This document shows, piece after piece, positions 12,350 through 25,100 of a stretch of 64,000 nt of DNA. Source of the DNA: Colletes latitarsis (lineage: Eukaryota > Arthropoda > Insecta > Hymenoptera > Colletidae); assembly GCF_051014445.1 (NCBI RefSeq), contig NW_027488379.1:2728001-2792000 (forward strand). Reading direction: 5' to 3'. Each line of letters begins with the position of its first letter. The stretch's first letter is position 1. The notes under the pieces were generated by a model. It made no database searches and was not told the origin of the DNA. It saw nothing but the letters and a program-made list of their open reading frames with translations. The position numbers were made by a program, and so were the translations under genes.

Positions 12350-14282
12350 CTGAGCTTTCTTTGGATTGGATCACGTAGTAATGTGGCACCACACTGAAAC
12401 AGTCCATTAATCCTGGTTTCGATCAATATTCTGGAGGATAACGCATGTTAGGTCTATGTTAGGTCTGGGATTTGCTCTCATCAGGCTCATACTATCGCAT
12501 ATTTCTCATACTTGACGGGCAGATTCTGGGCTTTTTTTGGTTTGGATCACGTAGTATTGTGGTACCACACTGAAACAGTCCATTAATCCTGGTTTCGATC
12601 AATATTCTAGAGGATAACGCATGTTAGGTCCATGTCAGGTCAGGGATTTGCTCTCATCAGGCTCATACTTTCGCATATTTCTCATACTTGATGGCAACAT
12701 TCTGGGCTTTTTTTGGTTTGGATCACGTAGAAATGTGGTACCACACTGAAAAAGTCCATTAAACCTGGTTTCGATCAATATTTTAGATGATAACGCATGT
12801 TAGGTCTATGTTAGATACGAGATCTGCTCTCATCAGGCTCATACTTGATGGCCAGATTCTGGGCTTTTTTTGGTTTGGATCACGTAGTATTGTGGTACCA
12901 CACTGAAACAGTCCATTAATCCTGGTTTCGATCAATATTCTAGAGGATAACGCATGTTAGGTCCATGTCAGGTCAGGGATTTGCTCTCATCAGGCTCATA
13001 CTTTCGCATATTTCGAATACTTGATGGCCACATTCTGGGCTTTTTCTGGTTTGGATCACGTAGTAATGTGGTACCACACTGAAACAGTCGACTAAACCTG
13101 GTCTCGATAAATATTTTAAGGGATAACGCATGTTAGGTCTGGGTTAGGTCTGGGATTTGCCCTCTTCAGTCTCATACTTTCGCATTCTTCACATACTTGT
13201 TGGCCAGATCCTGGGTTTTTTCTGGTTTGGATCACATGGTAATGTGGTACCACACTGAAACAGTCAATTCAACCTGGTCTCGATCAATACTTTAGAGGAT
13301 AACGCATGTTAGGTCTATGTTAGGTCAAAGATTTGCTCTCATCAGGCTCATACTTTCGCATATTTCTCATACTTGATGGCCAGATTCTGAGCTTTCTTTG
13401 GATTGGATCACGTAGTAATGTGGCACCACACTGAAACTGTCCATTAATCCTGGTTTCGATCAATATTCTAGAGGATAACGCATGTTAGGTCTATGTTAGG
13501 TCTGGGATTTGCTCTCATCAGGCTCATACTATCGCATATTTCTCACACTTGACGGCCAGATTCTGGGCTTTTTTTGGTTTGGATCACGTAGTATTGTGGT
13601 ACCACACTGACACAGTCCATTAATCCTGGTTTCGATCAATATTCTAGAGGATAACGCATGTTAGGTCCATGTCAGGTCAGGGATTTGCTCTCATCAGGCT
13701 CATACTTTCGCATATTTCTCATACTTGATGGCCAGATTCTGGGCTTTTTTGTATTGGATCACGTAGTAATGTGGTACCACACTGAAACAGTCCATTAATC
13801 CTGGTTTCGATCAATATTTTAGAGGTTAACGCATGTTAGCTCCAAGTTAGGTCTGGGATTTGCTCTCATCAGGCTCATACTTTCGCATATTTCTCATACT
13901 TGATGGCCAGATTGTGGGCTTTTTTGGTTTGGATCACGTAGTAATTTGGTACCACACTGAAACAGTCCATTAAACCTGGTTTCGATCAATATTTTTGGGG
14001 ATAACGAATGTAAGGTCTATGTTAGGTCTGGGATTTGCTCTCATCAGGCTCATACATGCGCATATTTCTCATACTTGTTGAGCAGATCCTGGGATTTTTC
14101 TGGTAGGATCACGTAGTAATGTGGTACCACACTGAGACAGTCGACTAAACCTGGTTTCGATCAATATTTTAGAGGTTAACGCATGTTAGGTCCAGGTTAG
14201 GTCTGGGATTTGCTCTCATCAGGCTCATACTTTCGCATATTTCTCATACTTGATGGCAAGATTCTGGGCCTTTTTTGGTTTC
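12350..14282 (+). repeat. A-type satellite between higher-order copies
   Basis: These are about eleven A-type monomers assembled from variants seen elsewhere, including GGTCCATGTCAGGTCAGGG and TTAGATACGAGATCTGC. One monomer at 12,840 has a 19-bp deletion. The order does not follow the 3,340-bp unit. No gene is seen. Confidence 0.85.
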
Positions 14283-17200
14283 GATCACGTAGTGATGAGG
14301 TACCACACTGAAACAGATTATTAAACCTGGTGTCGATCAATATTTTAGAGGATAACGCATGTTAGGTCTGTGTTATGTTTGTGATTTGCCCTCTTGAGGC
14401 TAATACTTTCGCATATTTCTCCTACTTGTGAGCCAGATCCTTTGCTTTTTTTGGTTTGGATCACGTAGTAATGTGGTGACACACTGAAACAGTCCACTAA
14501 ACCTGGTTTCGATCAATATTTTAGAGGATAACACATGTTAGGTCAGTGTTAGGTCTGGGGTTTTGCTTTCATCAGGGTCATACTTTCGCAGTTTTAACAT
14601 ACATGTTGACCTGATCGAGGGTTTTTTCTGGTTCGGATCACGTAGTAATGTGGTACCACAATGAAACAGCCAATTAAACCTGGTTTCGATCAGTATTTTA
14701 GAGGATAACGCAAGTTACGTCTGGGATAGTACAGGGATATGCCATCATGGGGCTCATACTTTCGCATATTTCTCTTTCTTATTGGCCAGAAACTGGGCTT
14801 TTACTGTGTTGGATCACGTAGTAATGTGGGACCACACTGAAACAGTCGATTCAACCTGGTCTCGATAAATATTTTAGAGGATAACGCATGTTAGGTCTGG
14901 GTTAGCTTTGTGATTTGCCCTCATGAGGCTCATACGTTCGCATATTTCTCATTCTTGTTGGCCAGATCCTGGGCTTTCACTGGTTTGGATCACGTAGTAA
15001 TGTGGTACCACACTGAAACAGTCAATTCAACCTGGTCTCGAAAAAATATTTTAGAGGATAACGCATGTTAGGTCTGGGATAGGTTTGTGATTTGCCCTCA
15101 TGAGGCTCATATGTTCGCATATTTCTCATTCTTGTAGGCCAGATCCTGGGCTTTCACTGGTTTGGATCACGTAGTAATGTAGTACCACACTGAAACAGTC
15201 GACTAAACCTGGTCTCGATCAATATTTTAGAGGATAACGCATGTTAGGTCTATGTTAGGTCTGGGATTTGCTCTCATCAGGCTCATACTTTCGCATATTT
15301 CTCATACTTGATGGCCAGATTCTGAGCTTTCTTTGGATTGGATGACGTAGTAGTGTGGCACCACACTGAAACAGTCCATTAATCCTGGTTTCGATCAATA
15401 TTCTAGAGGAGAACGCATGTTAGGTCTATGTTAGGTCTGGGATTTGCTCTCATCAGGCTCATACTATCGCAAATTTCTCATACTTGATGGCCAGATTCTG
15501 GGCTTTTTTTGGTTTGGATCACGTAGAAATGTGGTACCTCACTGAAAAAGTCCATTAAACCTGGTCTCGATAAATATTTTAAAGGATAACGCATGCTAGG
15601 TCTCGGTTAGGTCCGGGATTTGCCCTCTTCAGTCTCATACTTTCGCATTCTTCACATATTTGTTGGCCAGATCCTGGGTTTTTTGTGGTTTGGATCACAT
15701 GGTAATGTGGTACCACACTGAAACAGTCAATTCAACCTGGTCTCGATCAATACTTTAGAGGATAATGCATGTTACGACTAGGTTAGGTCTGGGATTTGCT
15801 CTCATCAGGCTCATACATTCGCATATTTCTCATACTTGTTGAGCAGATCCTGGGATTTTTCTGGTTTCGATCACGTAGTAATGTGGTACCACACTGAAAC
15901 AGTCAATTAAACCTGGTTTCGATCAATATTATAGAGGATAACGCATGTTAGGTCTAGGTTAGGCCTTGGATTTGCCCTCATCAGACTCATACTTTCGCAT
16001 TCCTGTCACACTTTTGAACAGATCCCGGGCTTTTCTGGTTTGGACCACGTGGTAATGTGGTACCACAATGAAACAGTCGACTAAACCGTGTCTCGATCAT
16101 TATTTTAGAGGATAACGCATGTTAGGTCTAGGTTAGGTCTGGGATTTGCTCTCATCAGGCTCATACATTCGCATATTTCTCATACTTGTTGAGCAGATCC
16201 TGGGATTTTTCTGGTAGGATCACGTAGTAATGTGGTACCACACTGAAACAGTCAATTAAACCTGGTTTTGATCAATATTTTAGAGGATAACAAATGTTAG
16301 GTCTAGGTTAGGTCTGGGATATGCACTGATCAGGCTCATACTTTCGCATATTTCTCATACTTGATGGCCAGATTCTGGGCTTTTTTGGATTGGATCACGT
16401 AGTAATGTGGTACCACACTGAAACAGTCCATTAATCCTGGTTTCGATCAATATTTTAGAGGTTAACGCATGTTAGCTCCAAGTTAGGTCTGGGATTTGCT
16501 CTCATCAGGCTCATACTTTCGCATATTTCTCATACTTGATGGCCAGATTGTGGGCTTTTTTTGGTATGGATCACGTAGTAATGTGGCACCACACTGAAAC
16601 AGTCCATTAATCCTGGTTTCGATCAATATTCTGGAGGATAACGCATGTTAGGTCTATGTTAGGTCTGGGATTTGCTCTCATCAGGCTCATACTATCGCAT
16701 ATTTCTCATACTTGACGGCCAGATTCTGGGCTTTCTTTGGTTTGGATCACGTAGAAATGTGGTACCACACTGAAAAAGTCCATTAAACCTGGTTTCGATC
16801 AATATTTTAGATGATAACGCATGTTAGGTCTATGTTAGATACGAGATCTGCTCTCATCAGGCTCATACTTTCGCACATTTCTCATACTTGATGGCCAGAT
16901 TCTGGGCTTTTTTTGGTTTGGATCACGTAGTATTGTGGTACCACACTGAAACAGTCCATTAATCCTGGTTTCGATCAATATTCTAGAGGATAACGCATGT
17001 TAGGTCCATGTCAGGTCAGGGATTTGCTCTCATCAGGCTCATACTTTCGCATATTTCGAATACTTGATGGCCACATTCTGGGCTTTTTCTGGTTTGGATC
17101 ACGTAGTAATGTGGTACCACACTGAAACAGTCGACTAAACCTGGTCTCGATAAATATTTTAAGGGATAACGCATGTTAGGTCTGGGTTAGGTCTGGGATT

Positions 17201-20200
17201 TGCCCTCTTCAGTCTCATACTTTCGCATTCTTCACATACTTGTTGGCCAGATCCTGGGTTTTTTCTGGTTTGGATCACATGGTAATGTGGTACCACACTG
17301 AAACAGTCAATTCAACCTGGTCTCGATCAATACTTTAGAGGATAACGCATGTTAGGTCTATGTTAGGTCTGAGATTTGCTCTCATCAGGCTCATACTTTC
17401 GCATATTTCTCATACTTGATGGCCAGATTCTGAGCTTTCTTTGGATTGGATCACGTAGTAATGTGGCACCACACTGAAACTGTCCATTAATCCTGGTTTC
17501 GATCAATATTCTAGAGGATAACGCATGTTAGGTCTATGTTAGGTCTGGGATTTGCTCTCATCAGGCTCATACTATCGCATATTTCTCACACTTGACGGCC
17601 AGATTCTGGGCTTTTTTTGGTTTGGATCACGTAGTATTGTGGTACCACACTGACACAGTCCATTAATCCTGGTTTCGATCAATATTTTAGAGGTTAACGC
17701 ATGTTAGGTCCATGTCAGGTCAGGGATTTGCTCTCATCAGGCTCATACTTTCGCATATTTCTCATACTTGTTGAGCAGATCCTGGGATTTTTCTGGTAGG
17801 ATCACGTAGTAATGTGGTACCACACTGAAACAGTCAATTAAACCTGGTTTCGATCAATATTTTAGAGGATAACGCATGTTAGGTCTAGGTTAGGTCTGGG
17901 ATTAGCTCTCATCAGGCTTATACATTCGCATATTTCTCATACTTGATGGCCAGATTCTGGGCCTTTTTTGGTTTCGATCACGTAGTGATGAGGTACCACA
18001 CTGAAACAGATCATTAAACCTGGTTTCGATCAATATTTTAGAGGATAACGCATGTTAGGTCTGGGTTAGGTCTGGGATTTGCCCTCTTCAGTCTCATACT
18101 TTCGCATTCTTCACATACTTGTTGGCCAGATCCTGGGTTTTTTCTGGTTTGGATCACGTAGAAATGTGGTACCACACTGAACCAGTCAATTCAACCTGGT
18201 CTCGATCAATACTTTAGAGGATAATGCATGTTAGGACTAGGTTAGGTCTGAGATTTGCTCTCATCAGGCTCATACATTCGCATATTTCTCATACTTGTTG
18301 AGCAGATCCTGGGATTTTTCTTGTTTGGATCACGTAGTAATGTGGTACCACACTGAAACAGTCAATTAAACCTGGTTTCGGTCAATATTTTAGAGAATAA
18401 CACATGATAGCTCCAGGTTAGGTCTGGGTTTTGCAATCATCAGGCTAATACTTTCGCATATTTCTCATACTTCATGGCCAGATTCTGGGCTATTTTGGTT
18501 TGAATCACGCAGTAACGTGGTACCACACTGAAACTGTCCATTAAACCTGGTTTCGATCAATATTTTAGAGGCTAACGCATGTTAGGTCTATGTTAGGTCT
18601 GGGATTTGCTCTCATCATGCTCACACTTTCGCATATTTCTCATACTTGATGGCCAGATTCTGGGTTTTTTCTGGTTTGTATCACTTAGTAATGTGGTACC
18701 ACACTGAGACAGTCGTCTAAACCAGGTCACGATCATTATTTTAGAGAATAACGCATGCTAGGTCTAGGTTAGGTCTGGGATTTGCTCTCATCAGGCTCAC
18801 AATTTCGCATATTTCTCCTACTTGATGGCCAGATTCTGGGCTTTTTCTTGTTTGGATCACTTAGTAATGTGGTACCACACTGAAACAGTCAATTCAACCT
18901 GGTCTCGATAAATATTTTAGAGGATAACGCTTGTTAGGCCTGGGTTACGTCTAGGATTTGCCCTCATCAGGGTTATACTTTCGCATTTTTCGCATACTCG
19001 TTGACCAGATCCTGGGCTTTTTCTGGTTTGGATGACGTCGTAATGTGGTACCACACTGAAACAGTCAATTAAACCTTGTCTGGGGCAACATTTCAAAGGA
19101 TAACGTATGTTAGGTCTGGGTTAGGTTCATGAGGTTAATACTTTCGCATATTTCTGATACTTGATGGCCAGATTCTGGTCTTTTTCTGTTTTGGAACACT
19201 TAGTAATGTGGTACCACACTGAAACAGTCAATTCAACCTGGTCTCGATAAATATTTTAGAGGATAACGCTTGTTAGGCCTGGGTTACGTCTAGGATTTGC
19301 CCTCATCAGGGTCATACATTCGCATATTTCTCATACTTGTTGAGCAGATCCTGGGATTTTTCTTGTTTGGATCACGTAGTAATGTGGTACCACACTGAAA
19401 CAGTCAATTAAACCTGGTTTCGGTCAATATTTTAGAGAATAACACATGATAGCTCCAGGTTAGGTCTGGGTTTTGCAATCATCAGGCTAATACTTTCGCA
19501 TATTTCTCATACTTCATGGCCAGATTCTGGGCTATTTTGGTTTGAATCACGCAGTAACGTGGTACCACACTGAAACAGATCATTAAATCTGGTTTCGATC
19601 AATATTTTGGAGGCTAACGCATGTTAGGTCTGGGATAGGTCTGGGATTTGCCCTCATCAGGCTCATACTTTCGCAATTTTCACATAATTGTTAAACAGAA
19701 CCTGGGTTTTTTCTGGTTTGGGTCACGTAGTAGTGTGGCACCACACTAAAACAGTCGATTAAGCCAGGTCTTGATAAATATTTTAGAGGATAACGCATGT
19801 CAGGTCTGGGATAGGTCTGGGATTTGCCCTCATCAAACTCATACTTTCGCAAACTTCACATACTCGTTGAACAGATCCTGGGTTATTTTCTGGTTTGGAT
19901 CACATAGTAATGTGGTGCCACACTGTAACAGTCGATTAAACCAGGTTTCGATCAATATTTTTGAGAATAATGCATGTTAGGTCTAGGTTAGGCCTGGGAT
20001 TTTAACTCATCAGACTCATACTTTCGCATTCTTCACATACTTGTTGAACGGATCCTGGGTTTTTGCTGGTTTGGATCACGTAGTAACGTGGTACCACACT
20101 GAAACATTCAATTAAACCTGGTCTTGATAAATATTTTAGAGAATAACACTTGTTAGGTCTGGGATAGATCTAGGATTTGCCCCCATCAGGCTCATACTTT

Positions 20201-21611
20201 CGCATATTTCTCATACTTCATGGCTGGATCCTGGGCTATTTCTGGATTGGATCACGTGGTAATGCGGTACCACACTGAAACAGTCAATTAAACCTGGTTT
20301 TGATCAATATTTTAGAGAATAATTCATGTTATGTCTAGGTTAGGTCTGGGATTTGCTCTCATCAGGCTCATTCTTTCGCATATTTCCCATACCTGATGGC
20401 TAGATCCTGGGTTTTTTCTGGTTTGGATCACGTAGTAATGTGGGACCACACTGAAACAATCAATTAAACCTGGTCTTGATAAATATTTTAGAGGATAACG
20501 CATGTTAGGTCTGGGTTAGGTCTAGGATTTGCCCTCGTCAGGCTCATACTTTCGCATATTTCTCATACTTCATGGCTAGATCCTGGGCTATTTCTGGATT
20601 GGATCACGTAGTAATGTGGTACCACACTGAAACAGTCAATTAAACCTGGTTTCGAGCAATATTTTAGAGGATAACGCAAGTTAGGTCTGGAATAGGTCTG
20701 GTATTCGCCCTCATCAGGCTCATACTTTCGCATATTTCTCATACTTGATGGCTAGATCCTGGGCTTTTTCTGGATTGCATCACGTAGTAATGAAGTACAA
20801 CACTGAAACAGTCAATTAAACCTGGTTTCCATCAATATCATAGAGGACAACGCAAGTTAGGTCTGGGATTGGTCTGGGATTTGCCCCCATCTGGCTCATA
20901 CATTCGCATTCTTCGCATACTTGTTGAACGGATCCTGGGTTTTTTCTGGTTTGGATCACGTAGCAATGTGGGACCACACTGAAACAATCAATTAAACCTG
21001 GTCTTGAAAAATATTTTAGAGGATAACGCATGTTAGGTCTGGGTTAGGTCTAGGATTTGCCCTCGTCAGGCTCATACTTTCGCATATTTCTCATACTTCA
21101 TGGTTAGATCCTGGGCTATTTCTGGATTGGATCACGTAGTAATGTGGTACCACACTGAAACAGTCAATTAAACCTGGTTTCGATCAATATTTTAGAGGAT
21201 AACGCAAGTTAGGTCTGGGATAGGTCTGGGATTTGCCCTCATCAGGCTCATACTTTCGGGTTTTTCACATACTTGTTGAACGGATCCAGGGTTTTTTCTG
21301 GTTTGGATCACGTAGTAATGTGGGACCACACTGAAACAATCAATTAAACCTGGTTTCGATCGATATTTTAGAGGATAACGCATGTCAGGTCTGGGTTAGG
21401 TCTAGGATTTGCCCTCGTCAGGCTCATACTTTCGCATATTTCTCATACTTCATGGCTAGATCCTGGGCTATTTCTGGATTGGATCACGTAGTAATGTGGT
21501 ACCACACTAAAACAGACAATTAAACCTGGTTTCGATCAATATTTTAGAGGATAACGCAAGTGAGGTCTTGGATAAGTCTGGGATTTGCCCTCATCAGGCT
21601 CATACTTTCGC
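14283..21611 (+). repeat. 7.9-kb segmental duplication, copy 1
   Basis: This block reappears at 22,186-29,514 at an offset of 7,903 bp (45 monomers). Checked pairs are 14,361 with 22,264, 17,878 with 25,781, and 21,601 with 29,504. It begins with a fourth partial copy of the 3,340-bp unit (14,361 to about 16,579, offset 4,375 from 9,986) and runs through the A-to-B transition near 18.4 kb. The match ends where TTCGCATTCTTCAC (copy 1) and TTCGCGATTTTCAC (copy 2) diverge. Confidence 0.92.
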
Positions 21612-22185
21612 ATTCTTCACATACTTGTTGGCGAGATCCTGGGTTTTTTCTTGTTAGGATCACATAGTAATGTGGTACCACACTGAGACAGTCGACTAAA
21701 CCTGGTTTCGATCAATATTTTAGAGGTTAACGCATGTTAGGTCCAGGTTAGGTCTGGGATTTGCTCTCATCAGGCTCATACTTTCGCATATTTCTCATAC
21801 TTGATGGCAAGATTCTGGGCCTTTTTTGGTTTCGATCACGTAGTGATGAGGTACCACACTGAAACAGATTATTAAACCTGGTGTCGATCAATATTTTAGA
21901 GGATAACGCATGTTAGGTCTGTGTTATGTTTGTGATTTGCCCTCTTGAGGCTAATACTTTCGCATATTTCTCCTACTTGTGAGCCAGATCCTTTGCTTTT
22001 TTTGGTTTGGATCACGTAGTAATGTGGCACCACACTGAAACAGTCCATTAATCCTGGTTTCGATCAATATTCTAGAGGATAACGCATGTTAGGTCTATGT
22101 TAGGTCTGGGATTTGCTCTCATCAGGCTCATACTATCGCATATTTCTCATACTTGATGGCCAGATTGTGGGCTTTTTTTGGTTTG
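21612..22185 (+). repeat. A-type satellite joining the two 7.9-kb copies
   Basis: This 574-bp stretch returns abruptly to A-type sequence (TTGGCGAGATCCTGGG then TTCTTGTTAGGATCACATAG, as near 9,700). It contains a monomer starting GTTAGGTCTGTGTTATG at 21,912, exactly two monomers before the same marker in copy 2 at 22,264. It is the crossover zone of the duplication. Confidence 0.85.
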
Positions 22186-25100
22186 GATCACGTAGTGATG
22201 AGGTACCACACTGAAACAGATTATTAAACCTGGTGTCGATCAATATTTTAGAGGATAACGCATGTTAGGTCTGTGTTATGTTTGTGATTTGCCCTCTTGA
22301 GGCTAATACTTTCGCATATTTCTCCTACTTGTGAGCCAGATCCTTTGCTTTTTTTGGTTTGGATCACGTAGTAATGTGGCACCACACTGAAACAGTCCAC
22401 TAAACCTGGTTTCGATCAATATTTTAGAGGATAACACATGTTAGGTCAGTGTTAGGTCTGGGGTTTTGCTTTCATCAGGGTCATACTTTCGCAGTTTTAA
22501 CATACATGTTGACCTGATCGAGGGTTTTTTCTGGTTCGGATCACGTAGTAATGTGGTACCACAATGAAACAGCCAATTAAGCCTGGTTTCGATCAGTATT
22601 TTAGAGGATAACGCAAGTTACGTCTGGGATAGTACAGGGATATGCCATCATGGGGCTCATACTTTCGCATATTTCTCTTTCTTATTGGCCAGAAACTGGG
22701 CTTTTACTGTGTTGGATCACGTAGTAATGTGGGACCACACTGAAACAGTCGATTCAACCTGGTCTCGATAAATATTTTAGAGGATAACGCATGTTAGGTC
22801 TGGGTTAGCTTTGTGATTTGCCCTCATGAGGCTCATACGTTCGCATATTTCTCATTCTTGTTGGCCAGATCCTGGGCTTTCACTGGTTTGGATCACGTAG
22901 TAATGTGGTACCACACTGAAACAGTCAATTCAACCTGGTCTCGAAAAAATATTTTAGAGGATAACGCATGTTAGGTCTGGGTTAGGTTTGTGATTTGCCC
23001 TCATGAGGCTCATATGTTCGCATATTTCTCATTCTTGTAGGCCAGATCCTGGGCTTTCACTGGTTTGGATCACGTAGTAATGTGGTACCACACTGAAACA
23101 GTCGACTAAACCTGGTCTCGATCAATATTTTAGAGGATAACGCATGTTAGGTCTATGTTAGGTCTGGGATTTGCTCTCATCAGGCTCATACTTTCGCATA
23201 TTTCTCATACTTGATGGCCAGATTCTGAGCTTTCTTTGGATTGGATGACGTAGTAGTGTGGCACCACACTGAAACAGTCCATTAATCCTGGTTTCGATCA
23301 ATATTCTAGAGGAGAACGCATGTTAGGTCTATGTTAGGTCTGGGATTTGCTCTCATCAGGCTCATACTATCGCAAATTTCTCATACTTGATGGCCAGATT
23401 CTGGGCTTTTTTTGGTTTGGATCACGTAGAAATGTGGTACCTCACTGAAAAAGTCCATTAAACCTGGTCTCGATAAATATTTTAAAGGATAACGCATGCT
23501 AGGTCTCGGTTAGGTCCGGGATTTGCCCTCTTCAGTCTCATACTTTCGCATTCTTCACATATTTGTTGGCCAGATCCTGGGTTTTTTGTGGTTTGGATCA
23601 CATGGTAATGTGGTACCACACTGAAACAGTCAATTCAACCTGGTCTCGATCAATACTTTAGAGGATAATGCATGTTACGACTAGGTTAGGTCTGGGATTT
23701 GCTCTCATCAGGCTCATACATTCGCATATTTCTCATACTTGTTGAGCAGATCCTGGGATTTTTCTGGTTTCGATCACGTAGTAATGTGGTACCACACTGA
23801 AACAGTCAATTAAACCTGGTTTCGATCAATATTATAGAGGATAACGCATGTTAGGTCTAGGTTAGGCCTTGGATTTGCCCTCATCAGACTCATACTTTCG
23901 CATTCCTGTCACACTTTTGAACAGATCCCGGGCTTTTCTGGTTTGGACCACGTGGTAATGTGGTACCACAATGAAACAGTCGACTAAACCGTGTCTCGAT
24001 CATTATTTTAGAGGATAACGCATGTTAGGTCTAGGTTAGGTCTGGGATTTGCTCTCATCAGGCTCATACATTCGCATATTTCTCATACTTGTTGAGCAGA
24101 TCCTGGGATTTTTCTGGTAGGATCACGTAGTAATGTGGTACCACACTGAAACAGTCAATTAAACCTGGTTTTGATCAATATTTTAGAGGATAACAAATGT
24201 TAGGTCTAGGTTAGGTCTGGGATTTGCACTGATCAGGCTCATACTTTCGCATATTTCTCATACTTGATGGCCAGATTCTGGGCTTTTTTGGATTGGATCA
24301 CGTAGTAATGTGGTACCACACTGAAACAGTCCATTAATCCTGGTTTCGATCAATATTTTAGAGGTTAACGCATGTTAGCTCCAAGTTAGGTCTGGGATTT
24401 GCTCTCATCAGGCTCATACTTTCGCATATTTCTCATACTTGATGGCCAGATTGTGGGCTTTTTTTGGTATGGATCACGTAGTAATGTGGCACCACACTGA
24501 AACAGTCCATTAATCCTGGTTTCGATCAATATTCTGGAGGATAACGCATGTTAGGTCTATGTTAGGTCTGGGATTTGCTCTCATCAGGCTCATACTATCG
24601 CATATTTCTCATACTTGACGGCCAGATTCTGGGCTTTCTTTGGTTTGGATCACGTAGAAATGTGGTACCACACTGAAACAGTCCATTAATCCTGGTTTCG
24701 ATCAATATTCTAGAGGATAACGCATGTTAGGTCCATGTCAGGTCAGGGATTTGCTCTCATCAGGCTCATACTTTCGCATATTTCGAATACTTGATGGCCA
24801 CATTCTGGGCTTTTTCTGGTTTGGATCACGTAGTAATGTGGTACCACACTGAAACAGTCGACTAAACCTGGTCTCGATAAATATTTTAAGGGATAACGCA
24901 TGTTAGGTCTGGGTTAGGTCTGGGATTTGCCCTCTTCAGTCTCATACTTTCGCATTCTTCACATACTTGTTGGCCAGATCCTGGGTTTTTTCTGGTTTGG
25001 ATCACATGGTAATGTGGTACCACACTGAAACAGTCAATTCAACCTGGTCTCGATCAATACTTTAGAGGATAACGCATGTTAGGTCTATGTTAGGTCTGAG

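Noticed and set aside
19771..19980. 69-codon plus-strand frame, repeated at 27,674
   Set aside because: It is identical in both because of the 7.9-kb duplication, and it spans just over one satellite monomer. It is not a gene.
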